Notes: generated by a model not told the origin, from the sequence alone. A DNA stretch of 64,000 nt from Pedobacter sp. PF22-3 (GCF_026239555.1 NZ_JAPIVP010000006.1:62001-126000), one strand, 5' to 3'. Shown: positions 34,666 to 43,426, counted from the first letter of the stretch. Numbers and translations: made by a program.

Positions 34666-36246
34666 GTGAAGAAATTAACCATTGGAACACGCGGTAGCGA
34701 CCTGGCTTTATGGCAAGCAAATCATATCAAAGATGAATTGGCAGCCATCGGAATTGATGCAGAAATCAAAATCATTAAAACTCAGGGCGATAAAATCCTG
34801 AATTTAAGATTAGATAAACTGGAAGGCAAAGGCTTTTTTACCAAAGAATTGGAAGAAGAACTTTTAGGTGGAACAATTGATCTGGCTGTACATTGCCTTA
34901 AAGATTTACCTACTACGCATCCAGAAGGATTAACCATCGCTGCTTTACCTCCTCGAGAGGAAGCCAGTGAATATCTTTTGATTTTAAAAGACTGTGTAGA
35001 TGTTACACAGAAGCTTTCATTAAAAAAGGGTGCAATGGTAGGCACTTCCTCTAACCGTCGCAAAGCTCAATTACTGGGCTTGCGTCCCGACTTAGAGATT
35101 GAAGATTTGCGTGGAAACGTACCTACCCGGATCCAAAAGCTCCGTGATGAAGATTATGATGCCATTTTGATTGCTAAAGCTGGTGTTAAACGTTTAAACC
35201 TTGATGTGACCGATTTACATGTAGAAGAATTGGAAACTACTGAATTTATCCCTGCTCCTGCACAAGGTGCTTTAGCTATTCAAATCAGGGAAAATGATAC
35301 AGAACTTTTTGATGCACTACAAAAATTGCACGATCCGGCTACAGCCGAAACCGTGACTGTAGAACGTAAGGTTTTAAATCTTTTTGAAGGTGGTTGCCAC
35401 ATGCCTTTAGGCTGTTATTGCAAAAAAGAAAATGGAAAATTCGAAATTTGGACTTCAAAGGCTGAAACCGCCGATCATTTTCCTGAACGTTTGTTTTTAC
35501 GTGCAGAAAGTACTGAAGGACTGGCAGAGAAAATTGTAGCCAAGTTTAATGTAGAAAGAAAAAAACCGGCAAAGGTTTTTATCTCGCGCGAAATAGGTGA
35601 ACACAGTTATTTCCGTAGGGCATTAGAAAATAATAACATCGAAATAGAAGGACGTTCACTAATCCGTACATTCCCGATCGTAACTGTTTTAGATCAGTTT
35701 ATTTTGAAGCATGTGGATTGGGTTTTCTTCAGCAGCCGTAATAGTGTCGAATATTTTTTCAACTTAAAACCAGTATTGCCAAAGAAAACCAAATTTGGTG
35801 TGGTTGGTAGAGGTTCGGAAGATGCCCTTCGTAAATTTGGACATATAGCCGATTTTGTTGGTGAGAGTGGAGATATTACGGAAGTTGCAGAAGATTTTGC
35901 AAAATTGGTTGGTGGTCAGCAAATATTGTTTCCGAGAGCGCAGGATTCCTTGCAATCTATTCAAAAATCATTACCGGCTGATGCTAAAGTAATCGATTTA
36001 CCAATTTATGAGACGGTAATAGAAGAAGATATAGATCAAAGTTATGCCGATGTACTCATTTTTACCAGTCCATCCAATGTTGATGCGTATTTCGCAGATA
36101 ATTTATTGGAACCGGGCCAGCAGGTAATTGCCATAGGAAACTCAACCGGTAAGAAATTTGATGAAATGGGCGTGAAGTATGCTTTGCCTTATTCTCCTGA
36201 TGAAATTGGGTTGGCAGAAGCGGTTTTCGGGATTGAAATGAGGTAG
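34666..36246 (+). CDS. hemC: HemC-HemD fusion: hydroxymethylbilane synthase plus uroporphyrinogen-III synthase
   Basis: This is a 526-residue two-domain protein. Residues 1 to about 300 are porphobilinogen deaminase: TRGSDLALWQA, HCLKDLPTT, GTSSNRRKAQL, PAPAQGALAIQ, and the dipyrromethane-cofactor Cys244 in EGGCHMPLG. From about residue 305 to the end the sequence matches HemD: KVFISREIGEHSYFRRAL, the VDWVFFSSRNSVEYFF segment, VGRGSEDALRKFG, and a final DVLIFTSPSNVDAYF and IAIGNSTGKKF. One polypeptide would thus convert porphobilinogen to uroporphyrinogen III. Translation starts at GTG (34666). No separate hemD was seen in the window. Confidence 0.93.
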   Translation: MKKLTIGTRGSDLALWQANHIKDELAAIGIDAEIKIIKTQGDKILNLRLDKLEGKGFFTKELEEELLGGTIDLAVHCLKDLPTTHPEGLTIAALPPREEASEYLLILKDCVDVTQKLSLKKGAMVGTSSNRRKAQLLGLRPDLEIEDLRGNVPTRIQKLRDEDYDAILIAKAGVKRLNLDVTDLHVEELETTEFIPAPAQGALAIQIRENDTELFDALQKLHDPATAETVTVERKVLNLFEGGCHMPLGCYCKKENGKFEIWTSKAETADHFPERLFLRAESTEGLAEKIVAKFNVERKKPAKVFISREIGEHSYFRRALENNNIEIEGRSLIRTFPIVTVLDQFILKHVDWVFFSSRNSVEYFFNLKPVLPKKTKFGVVGRGSEDALRKFGHIADFVGESGDITEVAEDFAKLVGGQQILFPRAQDSLQSIQKSLPADAKVIDLPIYETVIEEDIDQSYADVLIFTSPSNVDAYFADNLLEPGQQVIAIGNSTGKKFDEMGVKYALPYSPDEIGLAEAVFGIEMR

Positions 36247-36301
36247 AGGGTAGAAAGGTTTAGGGTTGAGGGCGGAAGGGTTAGAGTTTAAGGTTTAAGA
36301 T

Positions 36302-36440
36302 AATTTAGTCTTGATACCCGATACTATAATCTTGATACTAAATAAACCCGAAGGAAAAAATTAAAAGATATTCAGGTTTTGATACTCGATACTAAAATCT
36401 CGATACTTCAAATCTTGATACTAAATACTTGATACAAAAA
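36302..36440. repeat. Low-complexity TTGATACT-type repeat region before hemB
   Basis: Between hemCD and hemB the sequence repeats CTTGATACT/TCGATACT words (for example TTGATACCCGATACTATAAT and CTTGATACTAAATACTTGAT) at irregular spacing. The same words or complements appear at 44057-44085, 55877-55915 and 60607-60645. The flank at 36241-36300 belongs to the GGTAGAGGGTAGAAAGG family. Confidence 0.7.
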
Positions 36441-36442
36441 AA

Positions 36443-37411
36443 ATGTTAAATCGTCCGCGAAGATTACGGAAAAATCCGTTAGTGAGAGAGATGGTAGCCG
36501 AAACCCGGTTATCGAAAGATATGTTTGTGTACCCTTATTTCGTAGTGCCGGGTAATCACTTTACCCATGCTATCGATGCCATGCCAGGTGTAAACCATTA
36601 TTCAGTTGATACTTTGGTAAAGGATGTGGAAGCCGGAATGAAAAAGGGACTCAATAAAATAATGCTTTTTGGCGTTGGTGATGAGAAATCTGCGGATGCC
36701 AAATCGGCTTACCACGATCATTCTTTAGTGCCAACGGCGGTACGTGAATTAAAAAAAGAATTTGGGGATGATTTATATGTAATTACCGATGTGTGTGTAT
36801 GTTCTTACACCACCCACGGTCATTGCGGTATTTTAGAAAACGATTACGTTCAAAATGATAAAACAGTTGAAGTGATTGCTAAAATGGCTTTAACCCACGC
36901 TGAAGCTGGTGCCGATATGTTTGCGCCATCGGATATGATGGATGGGCGCATTGAAGCCATGCGTAACCTATTAGATGAAAATGGTTTTGTAAATGCAGCC
37001 ATTATGAGCCATGCCACAAAATTTGCTTCAGCCTATTATGGTCCTTTTAGAGAGGCTGCAGACTGTGCACCAAGCAAAGGTGATCGAAAAGCTTATCAGA
37101 TGGATTTCAGAAACCCATTGGAAGCTTTACGCGAAGCGGCTTTAGACGAGCAGGAGGGCGCCGACGTTTTAATGGTAAAACCGGGCTTGGCCTATCTCGA
37201 CATCATTCAACGTTTAAAACAAGATACCAATTTACCGATTGCAGTTTACAATGTATCTGGTGAATATTCGATGGTAAAAGCAGCAGCCGAGCGCGGTTGG
37301 ATAGACGAACAAAAAGTAGTAATGGAAACCATGCATGCCTTTGCCAGAGCAGGTGCCAGTATTATTACCACTTACCATATTAAAGATATTTTAAATAACA
37401 ACTGGCTTTAG
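36443..37411 (+). CDS. hemB: Delta-aminolevulinic acid dehydratase (porphobilinogen synthase)
   Basis: This enzyme condenses two 5-aminolevulinate molecules to porphobilinogen. The 322 residues show the catalytic Schiff-base lysines Lys193 (SHATKFASAYYG) and Lys246 (LMVKPG). The zinc-binding segment DVCVCSYTTHGHCG indicates the zinc-dependent type. The start MLNRPRRLR is the normal beginning of Bacteroidota HemB. It follows hemCD after a repeat-filled gap. Confidence 0.95.
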   Translation: MLNRPRRLRKNPLVREMVAETRLSKDMFVYPYFVVPGNHFTHAIDAMPGVNHYSVDTLVKDVEAGMKKGLNKIMLFGVGDEKSADAKSAYHDHSLVPTAVRELKKEFGDDLYVITDVCVCSYTTHGHCGILENDYVQNDKTVEVIAKMALTHAEAGADMFAPSDMMDGRIEAMRNLLDENGFVNAAIMSHATKFASAYYGPFREAADCAPSKGDRKAYQMDFRNPLEALREAALDEQEGADVLMVKPGLAYLDIIQRLKQDTNLPIAVYNVSGEYSMVKAAAERGWIDEQKVVMETMHAFARAGASIITTYHIKDILNNNWL

Positions 37412-37578
37412 AGGCGGAAGACTTAATGGTTGAGGGTATATACCCACAATCTAGATCCTTAACAATTCGTTCTAAATCCTACAAAATATAATGAGGTAAA
37501 AGATTGATGGTTTATTGGTTATGGGTTATACGCCCAAAGCCTTTTACCTTCCACCTTTCAGCCTTCAACCTTAATAAA

Positions 37579-38949
37579 ATGTTAGATTCATTAAAGAAAA
37601 TGTTTTCAGGCAATGAAGCCGATATCCCGGTAAATACAGGCAGTAAACCTGATATTTCGAGGGTAAAATCTGCTGAATTGTATGAAAAATCAAAAACGTA
37701 TTTCCCCGGTGGCGTAAATTCACCTGTAAGGGCTTTTAAATCCGTTTACGGTACACCGCTTTTTATCGAAAAAGGTGACGGTTGTTATATCTGGGATGCT
37801 GATGGCAATCAGTTTATCGATTTCTGCGGTAGCTGGGGACCACTAATTTTGGGACATAATAATCCTAAAATCCGTGAGAAAGTTACCGAAGTGATGCAAA
37901 ACGGAATGAGCTTTGGCGCACCAACAGCCTTGGAAAATGAATTGGCAGAGCTTATTATCAAGAATAATCGTTTTGTGGAGAAAATCCGTTTTACGAGTTC
38001 TGGTACCGAAGCGGTAATGTCGGCCATACGTTTGGCGCGTGGCTTTACTGGTCGTGATAAGATTTTAAAGTTCGAAGGTTGCTACCATGGGCATAGCGAT
38101 TCGCTTTTGGTTAAAGCAGGTTCGGGACTGGTTACCTTTGGCGAAACTTCTTCAGCAGGTGTGCCTAAATCTTTTGCAGAAGAAACCATTGTGGTTCCAT
38201 TGAATGATAAGGTGGCTATAGAACAGGCATTTACACAATTTAAAGATCAGATAGCTGCGGTAATTATAGAGGGTATTCCAGCGAACAATGGTTTAATTAT
38301 GCAGGATGAAGAATACATTCATTTCTTGCGTAAAATCTGTACCGATAATGGTTCACTTCTAATTTTTGATGAGGTAATTACCGGATTCAGGGTTGGTTTT
38401 GAAGGTGCTGCCGCACACTACGGCATTGCACCAGATATTGTTACTTATGGCAAAATTATTGGCGGTGGATTACCCGTTGGTATGTATGGTGCCCGTGCTG
38501 AAATTATGGCGCACATTTCTCCTGATGGAGGCGTTTACCAGGCCGGAACTTTATCGGGTAATCCTGTAGCCATGGCGGCAGGAATTGCTACCTTAACCGA
38601 ACTGAGCAAATCTGGCTTTTATAAAGATTTAAATAATAAAGCACAAGAATTTGTAGCCAGCATTCAGCGTTTTGCAACTGCACGTAATTACAAGTTTAAA
38701 GTATTTACCATTGGTTCTATCTTTTGGTTTGCTTTTACCGATAAGGATAAAATTCAATCGGCTGATGATATTGATGCCGGCAGCATGGAGAAATTTAAGG
38801 TAATGCACCGTGAATTATTAAATAGAGGAATTTATTTAGGCCCATCGGGATATGAAGTTGGTTTTGTATCTTCAGCTCATACGAAGATCGAGTTAGAGAA
38901 AGCAAAGAGAGCTATTTTTGAAGCATTAGATTTGGTGTTTAAGAAGTAA
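37579..38949 (+). CDS. hemL: Glutamate-1-semialdehyde 2,1-aminomutase
   Basis: This PLP enzyme forms 5-aminolevulinate from glutamate-1-semialdehyde. Seen in the sequence: YFPGGVNSPVRAF, the PLP phosphate-binding SSGTEAVMSAIRLAR, GCYHGHSDSLL, FDEVITGFRVGFEGA and the Schiff-base Lys292 in YGKIIGGGLPVG. The ATG at 37579 (MLDSLKK) is preferred. The longer frame to 37504 encodes repeat-derived sequence (CCTTTTACCTTCCACC words), not a conserved extension. The N-terminus is still about 25 residues longer than in E. coli. Confidence 0.93.
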   Translation: MLDSLKKMFSGNEADIPVNTGSKPDISRVKSAELYEKSKTYFPGGVNSPVRAFKSVYGTPLFIEKGDGCYIWDADGNQFIDFCGSWGPLILGHNNPKIREKVTEVMQNGMSFGAPTALENELAELIIKNNRFVEKIRFTSSGTEAVMSAIRLARGFTGRDKILKFEGCYHGHSDSLLVKAGSGLVTFGETSSAGVPKSFAEETIVVPLNDKVAIEQAFTQFKDQIAAVIIEGIPANNGLIMQDEEYIHFLRKICTDNGSLLIFDEVITGFRVGFEGAAAHYGIAPDIVTYGKIIGGGLPVGMYGARAEIMAHISPDGGVYQAGTLSGNPVAMAAGIATLTELSKSGFYKDLNNKAQEFVASIQRFATARNYKFKVFTIGSIFWFAFTDKDKIQSADDIDAGSMEKFKVMHRELLNRGIYLGPSGYEVGFVSSAHTKIELEKAKRAIFEALDLVFKK

Positions 38950-38950
38950 T

Positions 38951-39022
38951 GCTTCGACTCCGCTCAGCATGACAATGGATCTATTCACCAACCAATTGTC
39001 ACACTGAGCGGAGTCGAAGTGC
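38951..39022. repeat. Paired inverted REP-like element (CTTCGACTCCGCTCAG type)
   Basis: Left arm 38951-38975 (CTTCGACTCCGCTCAGCATG) and right arm 38997-39022 (TGAGCGGAGTCGAAGTGC) are nearly perfect inverse copies around a ~20 bp spacer. The element lies between hemL and the sensor kinase gene and could also act as a transcript-end structure. Confidence 0.75.
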
Positions 39023-39072
39023 CTTATACGACAACTTGCTAATTAAAAACTTATGTTATCAACCCAAAGGAA

Positions 39073-39939
39073 ATGAAGAAGTCCATTATCATATTTTACG
39101 CTTTACTGCTTTATGCACTGGTTCAGCTCATTTCGTGGGGTACCCTGGTGGTGCGTTTGCAACCCAGCCGCATGACGATGATTATGGGCGAAGGTTCGGT
39201 GTTTTTATTCTTACTTTGTATCGGTGGCTACTTTCTCCATCAATCCTTAAAGCGTGAAGATAAACTGCGGGAACAGCAACAAAACTTTTTAATGTCGATC
39301 ACGCATGAGTTAAAATCTCCTTTAGCGGCCATTAAACTTTCTATCCAAACCATTGTTAAAAGAGATTTGGATAAAGCCCGCCAAATTTCGCTGTTAAATA
39401 ATTCATTAAAAGATATTGAACGTTTGGATGACCTGGTCGAAAATATGTTATTGGCCACCAAGATCGAAAACCGTTCATATACCTTTCCTAAAGAGGAGTT
39501 CAATTTTTCAGAACTGGTATACAAGATTACTGATAGACTTCAGGTTCATTCCTGTGGCAATGAACAGTTGATCAATGCCCACATTCAGCCAAATTTGCAG
39601 GTTATGGGTGACAAATTTGCCTTATCGTCTGTAGTAACTAACTTAATCGAAAATGCGGTTAAATATTCGAGTCCGTGTGATGAGATAAATGTGCATTTAA
39701 ACAAAGTGGATGGACATATTCAACTTAGCGTAATTGATAAAGGACCAGGTATTTCAGATGCCGAAAAAATGTTGATATTTGATAAGTTTTACCGTGTTGG
39801 TAACGAGAATGTCAGAAAAGCGAAAGGAACAGGTTTAGGCTTGTTTATTGTGAAAGAGGTTTTACAATACCATGATGCAGATATTACAGTAAAAGACAAT
39901 TTGCCTCAGGGAAGTATTTTTGAAGTAACATTTAGTTAA
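39073..39939 (+). CDS. Sensor histidine kinase, minimal membrane sensor
   Basis: This 288-residue kinase has two N-terminal helices (about residues 5-25 and 38-56) separated by a very short external loop, so there is no periplasmic sensor domain. The kinase core is complete: H-box MSITHELKSPLAAIK with His78, N-box NLIENAVKYS, G1 DKGPGISD and G2 KGTGLGLFIVKEV. It is immediately followed by its response regulator. It belongs to the intramembrane-sensing style of kinases; the stimulus is unknown, but the location among heme genes invites a heme/porphyrin or envelope signal. Confidence 0.88.
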   Translation: MKKSIIIFYALLLYALVQLISWGTLVVRLQPSRMTMIMGEGSVFLFLLCIGGYFLHQSLKREDKLREQQQNFLMSITHELKSPLAAIKLSIQTIVKRDLDKARQISLLNNSLKDIERLDDLVENMLLATKIENRSYTFPKEEFNFSELVYKITDRLQVHSCGNEQLINAHIQPNLQVMGDKFALSSVVTNLIENAVKYSSPCDEINVHLNKVDGHIQLSVIDKGPGISDAEKMLIFDKFYRVGNENVRKAKGTGLGLFIVKEVLQYHDADITVKDNLPQGSIFEVTFS

Positions 39940-39947
39940 TCTCAATT

Positions 39948-40652
39948 ATGTCACAAAAATTAAGAATTCTATTGGTAGAAGACGAGGATCACTTGTTAGA
40001 TGCTATCAAATTAAACCTCGAACTTGAGGGTTATAAAGTTCATGCCGTTAAAGATGGCAAAACCGCTCTTAAAATTTTTAAGGAAGAACGCTTTAATCTA
40101 ATCATCTTAGATGTCATGTTGCCTGAGATGGATGGTTTTCAGGTTTGCGAAACCATACGTTTAGAAAATGCAGAAGTTCCAATTATGTTTTTAACCGCTA
40201 AAAACACTTCTGAAGACCGTGTTTTAGGATTGAAAAAAGGCGCTGATGATTATTTGGTTAAACCATTCAACTTAGAAGAATTAATTCTTCGTGTGGGTAT
40301 TCTGGTTAAACGCAGTTTAAAATCTGATGATTTAAAAGAATTGAACTCTTACAAAATAGGTGATAAAACCATTTATTTTAACTCCTTCGAATTAAAACAC
40401 GATGATGGCACCATTACACCGTTGACTAAAAAAGAAACCATGTTGTTGAAACTATTAATCGAACGTAAAAACGATGCAGTTTCAAGAGAACAGATTTTAG
40501 AAACGGTTTGGAATTATGATGTTTACCCATCAACCAGAACAATTGATAATTTTATTTTAACGTTCCGTAAGTATTTCGAGCCAGATCAGAAAAATCCGGT
40601 TTATTTCCACTCTATCCGTGGTGTAGGCTACAAATTTACAGATAGTCATTAA
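39948..40652 (+). CDS. OmpR-family response regulator
   Basis: The receiver domain (residues 1-120) has Asp55 in LIILDVMLPEMDG, the acidic pocket VEDEDHLL, and the conserved Lys in LVKPFNLEEL. A winged-helix OmpR/PhoB DNA-binding domain follows (about residues 135-234), including TRTIDNFILTFRKYF and the final SIRGVGYKF. It is the cognate partner of the adjacent sensor kinase, and its ORF overlaps the next gene (TAATG). Target promoters are not known; the nearby heme genes are candidates. Confidence 0.92.
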   Translation: MSQKLRILLVEDEDHLLDAIKLNLELEGYKVHAVKDGKTALKIFKEERFNLIILDVMLPEMDGFQVCETIRLENAEVPIMFLTAKNTSEDRVLGLKKGADDYLVKPFNLEELILRVGILVKRSLKSDDLKELNSYKIGDKTIYFNSFELKHDDGTITPLTKKETMLLKLLIERKNDAVSREQILETVWNYDVYPSTRTIDNFILTFRKYFEPDQKNPVYFHSIRGVGYKFTDSH

Positions 40653-41167
40653 TGTACAATAATAAGGGCAGATATGCTTTAATGGCAGTTTTTGTGCTTG
40701 CTGGCTTAGTTTGTGTTTTTTACAATCAATACCAGTTAGCAGCACTTTCGGCGCTATTAATGGCCTTTGTGATCTGGAGCCATTTTAAACATGGTTCGGT
40801 TTTGATGGCTTCGAAACATTTCAAAAATAACGACTTTGGCAAAGCCAAAGCCTTGCTGGCCGAGGTAACACAGCCAGAGCGTTTGGCCAAAAGCCGCAGG
40901 GGTTATTACGAATTTATGCAGGGCAATATGGCATTGAAAGAGGAAAACTATGATAAGGCCGAATATCATTTTCAGCTGGCCAGCCGTTTTCCAGTAGGAG
41001 GTAAGAATGAAAAAGCGTATGTACTGATCCATCTGGCTAATCTCGCTTTGCGAAAAAAAGATAGAGAAAGAGCAGAAGTCTATACCAAGAAGGCCAAAGA
41101 ACTTGCAGAAACCCAACGTTCGAAAGATATTATTGTTAAAATTGAAAAGGAAATAAGCAGGTTATAA
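40652..41167 (+). CDS. TPR-like membrane protein coupled to the response regulator
   Basis: This 171-residue protein has two N-terminal hydrophobic helices (about residues 8-25 and 28-44), then a helical TPR-like region (HFKNNDFGKAKALLAEV, ENYDKAEYHFQLASRF, YVLIHLANLALRKKDRERAEVYTKKAKEL). It starts within the response-regulator stop codon (TAATG), so it is part of the signalling operon. No named family is recognised. A scaffold or sensor-accessory role is possible but unproven. Confidence 0.7.
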   Translation: MYNNKGRYALMAVFVLAGLVCVFYNQYQLAALSALLMAFVIWSHFKHGSVLMASKHFKNNDFGKAKALLAEVTQPERLAKSRRGYYEFMQGNMALKEENYDKAEYHFQLASRFPVGGKNEKAYVLIHLANLALRKKDRERAEVYTKKAKELAETQRSKDIIVKIEKEISRL

Positions 41168-41240
41168 TACGAATATTGTCATTTTGAATAACGAAGCACC
41201 AGTTTAGGAATAAAAAGGTACTTCGTTTTTTTTTTATTTA

Positions 41241-41248
41241 TACCTTTG
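41241..41248 (+). promoter_or_regulatory. Candidate -7 box (TACCTTTG) upstream of hemE
   Basis: TACCTTTG fits the TAnnTTTG consensus and lies about 130 bp before hemE, ahead of the paired repeat at 41272-41351. Support is weak because no -33 element is evident. Confidence 0.3.
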
Positions 41249-41271
41249 AGCAATTAAAATTATAGTCGGTT

Positions 41272-41351
41272 CGTCGTGCTGAACTTTTTTCAGCATCTTT
41301 TAGCGATTAAGATCCTGAATTAAATCCGATAGCTATCGAATCAGGGTGACG
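41272..41351. repeat. Paired inverted REP-like element (GTGCTGAA type) before hemE
   Basis: Left arm 41272-41298 (CGTCGTGCTGAAC ... TTCAGCATCT) and right arm 41310-41351 (AGATCCTGAATTAAA ... ATCAGGGTGACG) are inverted relatives. The right arm is interrupted by a TCCGATAGCTATCGA palindrome. The same family as 54054-54154. Confidence 0.65.
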
Positions 41352-41378
41352 TTGACTAAGGAATACCAAATACAAATC

Positions 41379-42404
41379 ATGAAGAATAATTTATTTTTAG
41401 ACGCAGCATTTTCAAAACAAACCGAACGCCCACCAGTATGGATGATGCGTCAGGCAGGTCGTTTTATGCCACAATATTGGGAAATTAAAAACAAATACTC
41501 TTTTTTAGAGATGTGTAAAACACCCGAAATTGCAGCCGATGTAACGATGTTACCTGTTGATTTATTGGATATTGATGCCGCAATTTTATTCTGTGATATT
41601 TTGGTAACCGGAGAGGCTATGGGTGGCGATTTAAGTTTCACTCAAGGCGTTGGCCCTAAATTTGCAAACCCTGTGCGTACTGCCCAGGACATTGAGAATT
41701 TAAATGTAGATTGTTTAGACAAATTGCAATATGTTGCCGATGCGATTAAAGTGATACAGCAACGTTTAGATGGGAATATTCCTCTAATCGGCTTTGCTGG
41801 GGCACCATTTACGGTAATGAGTTATTTAATTGAGGGAGGTTCTTCTAAAGACTTTAAATTAACCAAGCTCTTTATACACAACCAACCAGAATTGGCACAC
41901 AAACTTTTGGCTAAAATTGCGAAAGTAACAGCTGATTACCTGAACCTTCAGATTGCTGCTGGTGTTAACGCTGTTCAAATTTTCGATAGCTGGGCCCTGG
42001 CCTTATCATGGAACGATTACCAGGAGTTTTCGCACCGTTACATCCAGGAAATCATTGCCAACTTAAATAGAAAAGATATTCCGGTAATTTCTTTCTGTAA
42101 AGGAAGTTCGGTTTTTGCCCCAATGATGGCCGAAGCTAAACCGGATGTGATTTCGGTTGATTGGAATGCTGATTTATTGAACATTAAGAATGCTTTGCCA
42201 GCTGGTATTGCAGTTCAGGGAAATTTAGATCCACATATTTTATATGCCGATAAAGCAGTAATTAAAGCTCAGATCCATAAATTATTTGAGCGCATGCGCG
42301 GTACAGAAGGCTTTATCTTTAACTTGGGTCATGGTATTATGCCCGATATTCCTTTTGATCATGTGAAGTATGCAATTGAGGTAGTAAAGGAGTTTAGGTA
42401 TTAA
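41379..42404 (+). CDS. hemE: Uroporphyrinogen decarboxylase
   Basis: This enzyme decarboxylates uroporphyrinogen III to coproporphyrinogen III. The 341-residue product begins MKNNLFLDAAF and contains the signature RPPVWMMRQAGRFMPQYW, the later GFAGAPFTVMSYLIEGG and the GHGIMPDIP motif near the end. The ATG at 41379 is chosen because the frame upstream (from a GTG at 41346) is repeat-derived. It is followed after 45 bp by the small gene of the zeta-like pair. Confidence 0.95.
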   Translation: MKNNLFLDAAFSKQTERPPVWMMRQAGRFMPQYWEIKNKYSFLEMCKTPEIAADVTMLPVDLLDIDAAILFCDILVTGEAMGGDLSFTQGVGPKFANPVRTAQDIENLNVDCLDKLQYVADAIKVIQQRLDGNIPLIGFAGAPFTVMSYLIEGGSSKDFKLTKLFIHNQPELAHKLLAKIAKVTADYLNLQIAAGVNAVQIFDSWALALSWNDYQEFSHRYIQEIIANLNRKDIPVISFCKGSSVFAPMMAEAKPDVISVDWNADLLNIKNALPAGIAVQGNLDPHILYADKAVIKAQIHKLFERMRGTEGFIFNLGHGIMPDIPFDHVKYAIEVVKEFRY

Positions 42405-42449
42405 TCAAATCATTTGATTTTCGTATATTAGCTTTATAACTCAAATATT

Positions 42450-42683
42450 ATGACTGTTAAATTATTAGAAGACGAGGATGAATTGCCAATTAAGCAATTA
42501 ATTAAGGCGGTTAATAAGAAAATGGAAGATGTATTAAGAGTTGTTGATGCTTTAAATTTGGGTAGAACCGAAGTAAAAGCCGACGGGATCTACAGGACAT
42601 TTAATAACGGAGAAACAGTTAAAATAGCTGAAGGTAATTTTAAAAGAAGAAAAGTTTCTGAAAAAAGAATTAAGCTTTTTTAA
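42450..42683 (+). CDS. Small protein upstream of zeta-like kinase (candidate antitoxin)
   Basis: This 77-residue protein has no family I recognise. The N-terminal half is acidic and helical (KLLEDEDELPIKQLIKAVNKKMEDVLRVVDAL); the C-terminal part is basic (KRRKVSEKRIKLF). Its stop overlaps the next start as TAATG. Position and size are those of an antitoxin for the zeta-like protein, but nothing in its own sequence proves it. Confidence 0.6.
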   Translation: MTVKLLEDEDELPIKQLIKAVNKKMEDVLRVVDALNLGRTEVKADGIYRTFNNGETVKIAEGNFKRRKVSEKRIKLF

Positions 42684-43426
42684 TGCCTCAGAAGTCTAAA
42701 TTGAGAATTTTTGCAGGACCAAACGGCTCAGGTAAAACAACTTTATTTGATTCTATTAAATCAAGTTATTTCTCAACAAGAATATTTATCAATGCAGATT
42801 TGCTGGAAGAGGATTTTAAAAGGAAAAACTTTATAAACTTATCTGATTTCGAAATTAACATTACTAATACTGATTTTGAATCATTTTGCTTTCAAAGTGG
42901 ACTTTTTGTAAAAGCTGGTTTTAATGCTGCCAGTTGGAATCTGGTAGTAAAAGAAAATGTAATTGTTAGAAGCACATTAGAACCAGTAATCTACAATTCT
43001 TATCATTTTGCCATTATCGCTGATTTTATACGATACTCTTTAATCAAAAGCAAAAAATCCTTTAGTTTTGAAACCGTATTTTCTCATCCTTCAAAATTAG
43101 ATCTTATTGATTTTGCTCATCAAAATAATTATAAGGTTTATCTTTATTTTATAGGTACAGAAACCCCGAAAATGAATGTTGAGCGAGTAAAGGACAGGGT
43201 TTTAAAAGGAGGACATTTGGTTAACCAGGATAAAATTGAGAATCGCTACTTTTTAACAATGGATTTATTAATCGAGATGATTAAAAAGGTTTATCAAACA
43301 TATCTTTGGGATAATTCTGAAACGCAGGATTATGTTGGTGAAATTTGTGATGGTACCTTAGATTTGCAACTTAGCAATATTCCAAACTGGATTGATAAGT
43401 ATATTTTGGATAAGATCAAAAAATGA
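42683..43426 (+). CDS. Zeta-toxin-like P-loop kinase
   Basis: This 247-residue P-loop protein has Walker A GPNGSGKTTLFDSI at residues 12-25. Features of the zeta-toxin/AAA_33 group follow: INADLLEEDF, SFETVFSHPSKLDLIDFA, YKVYLYFIGTETP, RVKDRVLKGGHLV and a final ENRYF segment. Zeta toxins phosphorylate UDP-N-acetylglucosamine or related sugars; that activity here is inference. The start overlaps the preceding small gene's stop (TAATG) and the stop overlaps the hemJ start (ATGA). This places it in the middle of the heme gene order, an unusual site for a toxin. Confidence 0.82.
   Translation: MPQKSKLRIFAGPNGSGKTTLFDSIKSSYFSTRIFINADLLEEDFKRKNFINLSDFEINITNTDFESFCFQSGLFVKAGFNAASWNLVVKENVIVRSTLEPVIYNSYHFAIIADFIRYSLIKSKKSFSFETVFSHPSKLDLIDFAHQNNYKVYLYFIGTETPKMNVERVKDRVLKGGHLVNQDKIENRYFLTMDLLIEMIKKVYQTYLWDNSETQDYVGEICDGTLDLQLSNIPNWIDKYILDKIKK

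Noticed and set aside
37504..37578. N-terminal extension of HemL
   Set aside because: The extra 25 codons are low-complexity repeat sequence; the ATG at 37579 gives a normal N-terminus.
39036..39257. Short open frame overlapping the kinase start
   Set aside because: Shadow frame of the histidine kinase gene without its own signals.
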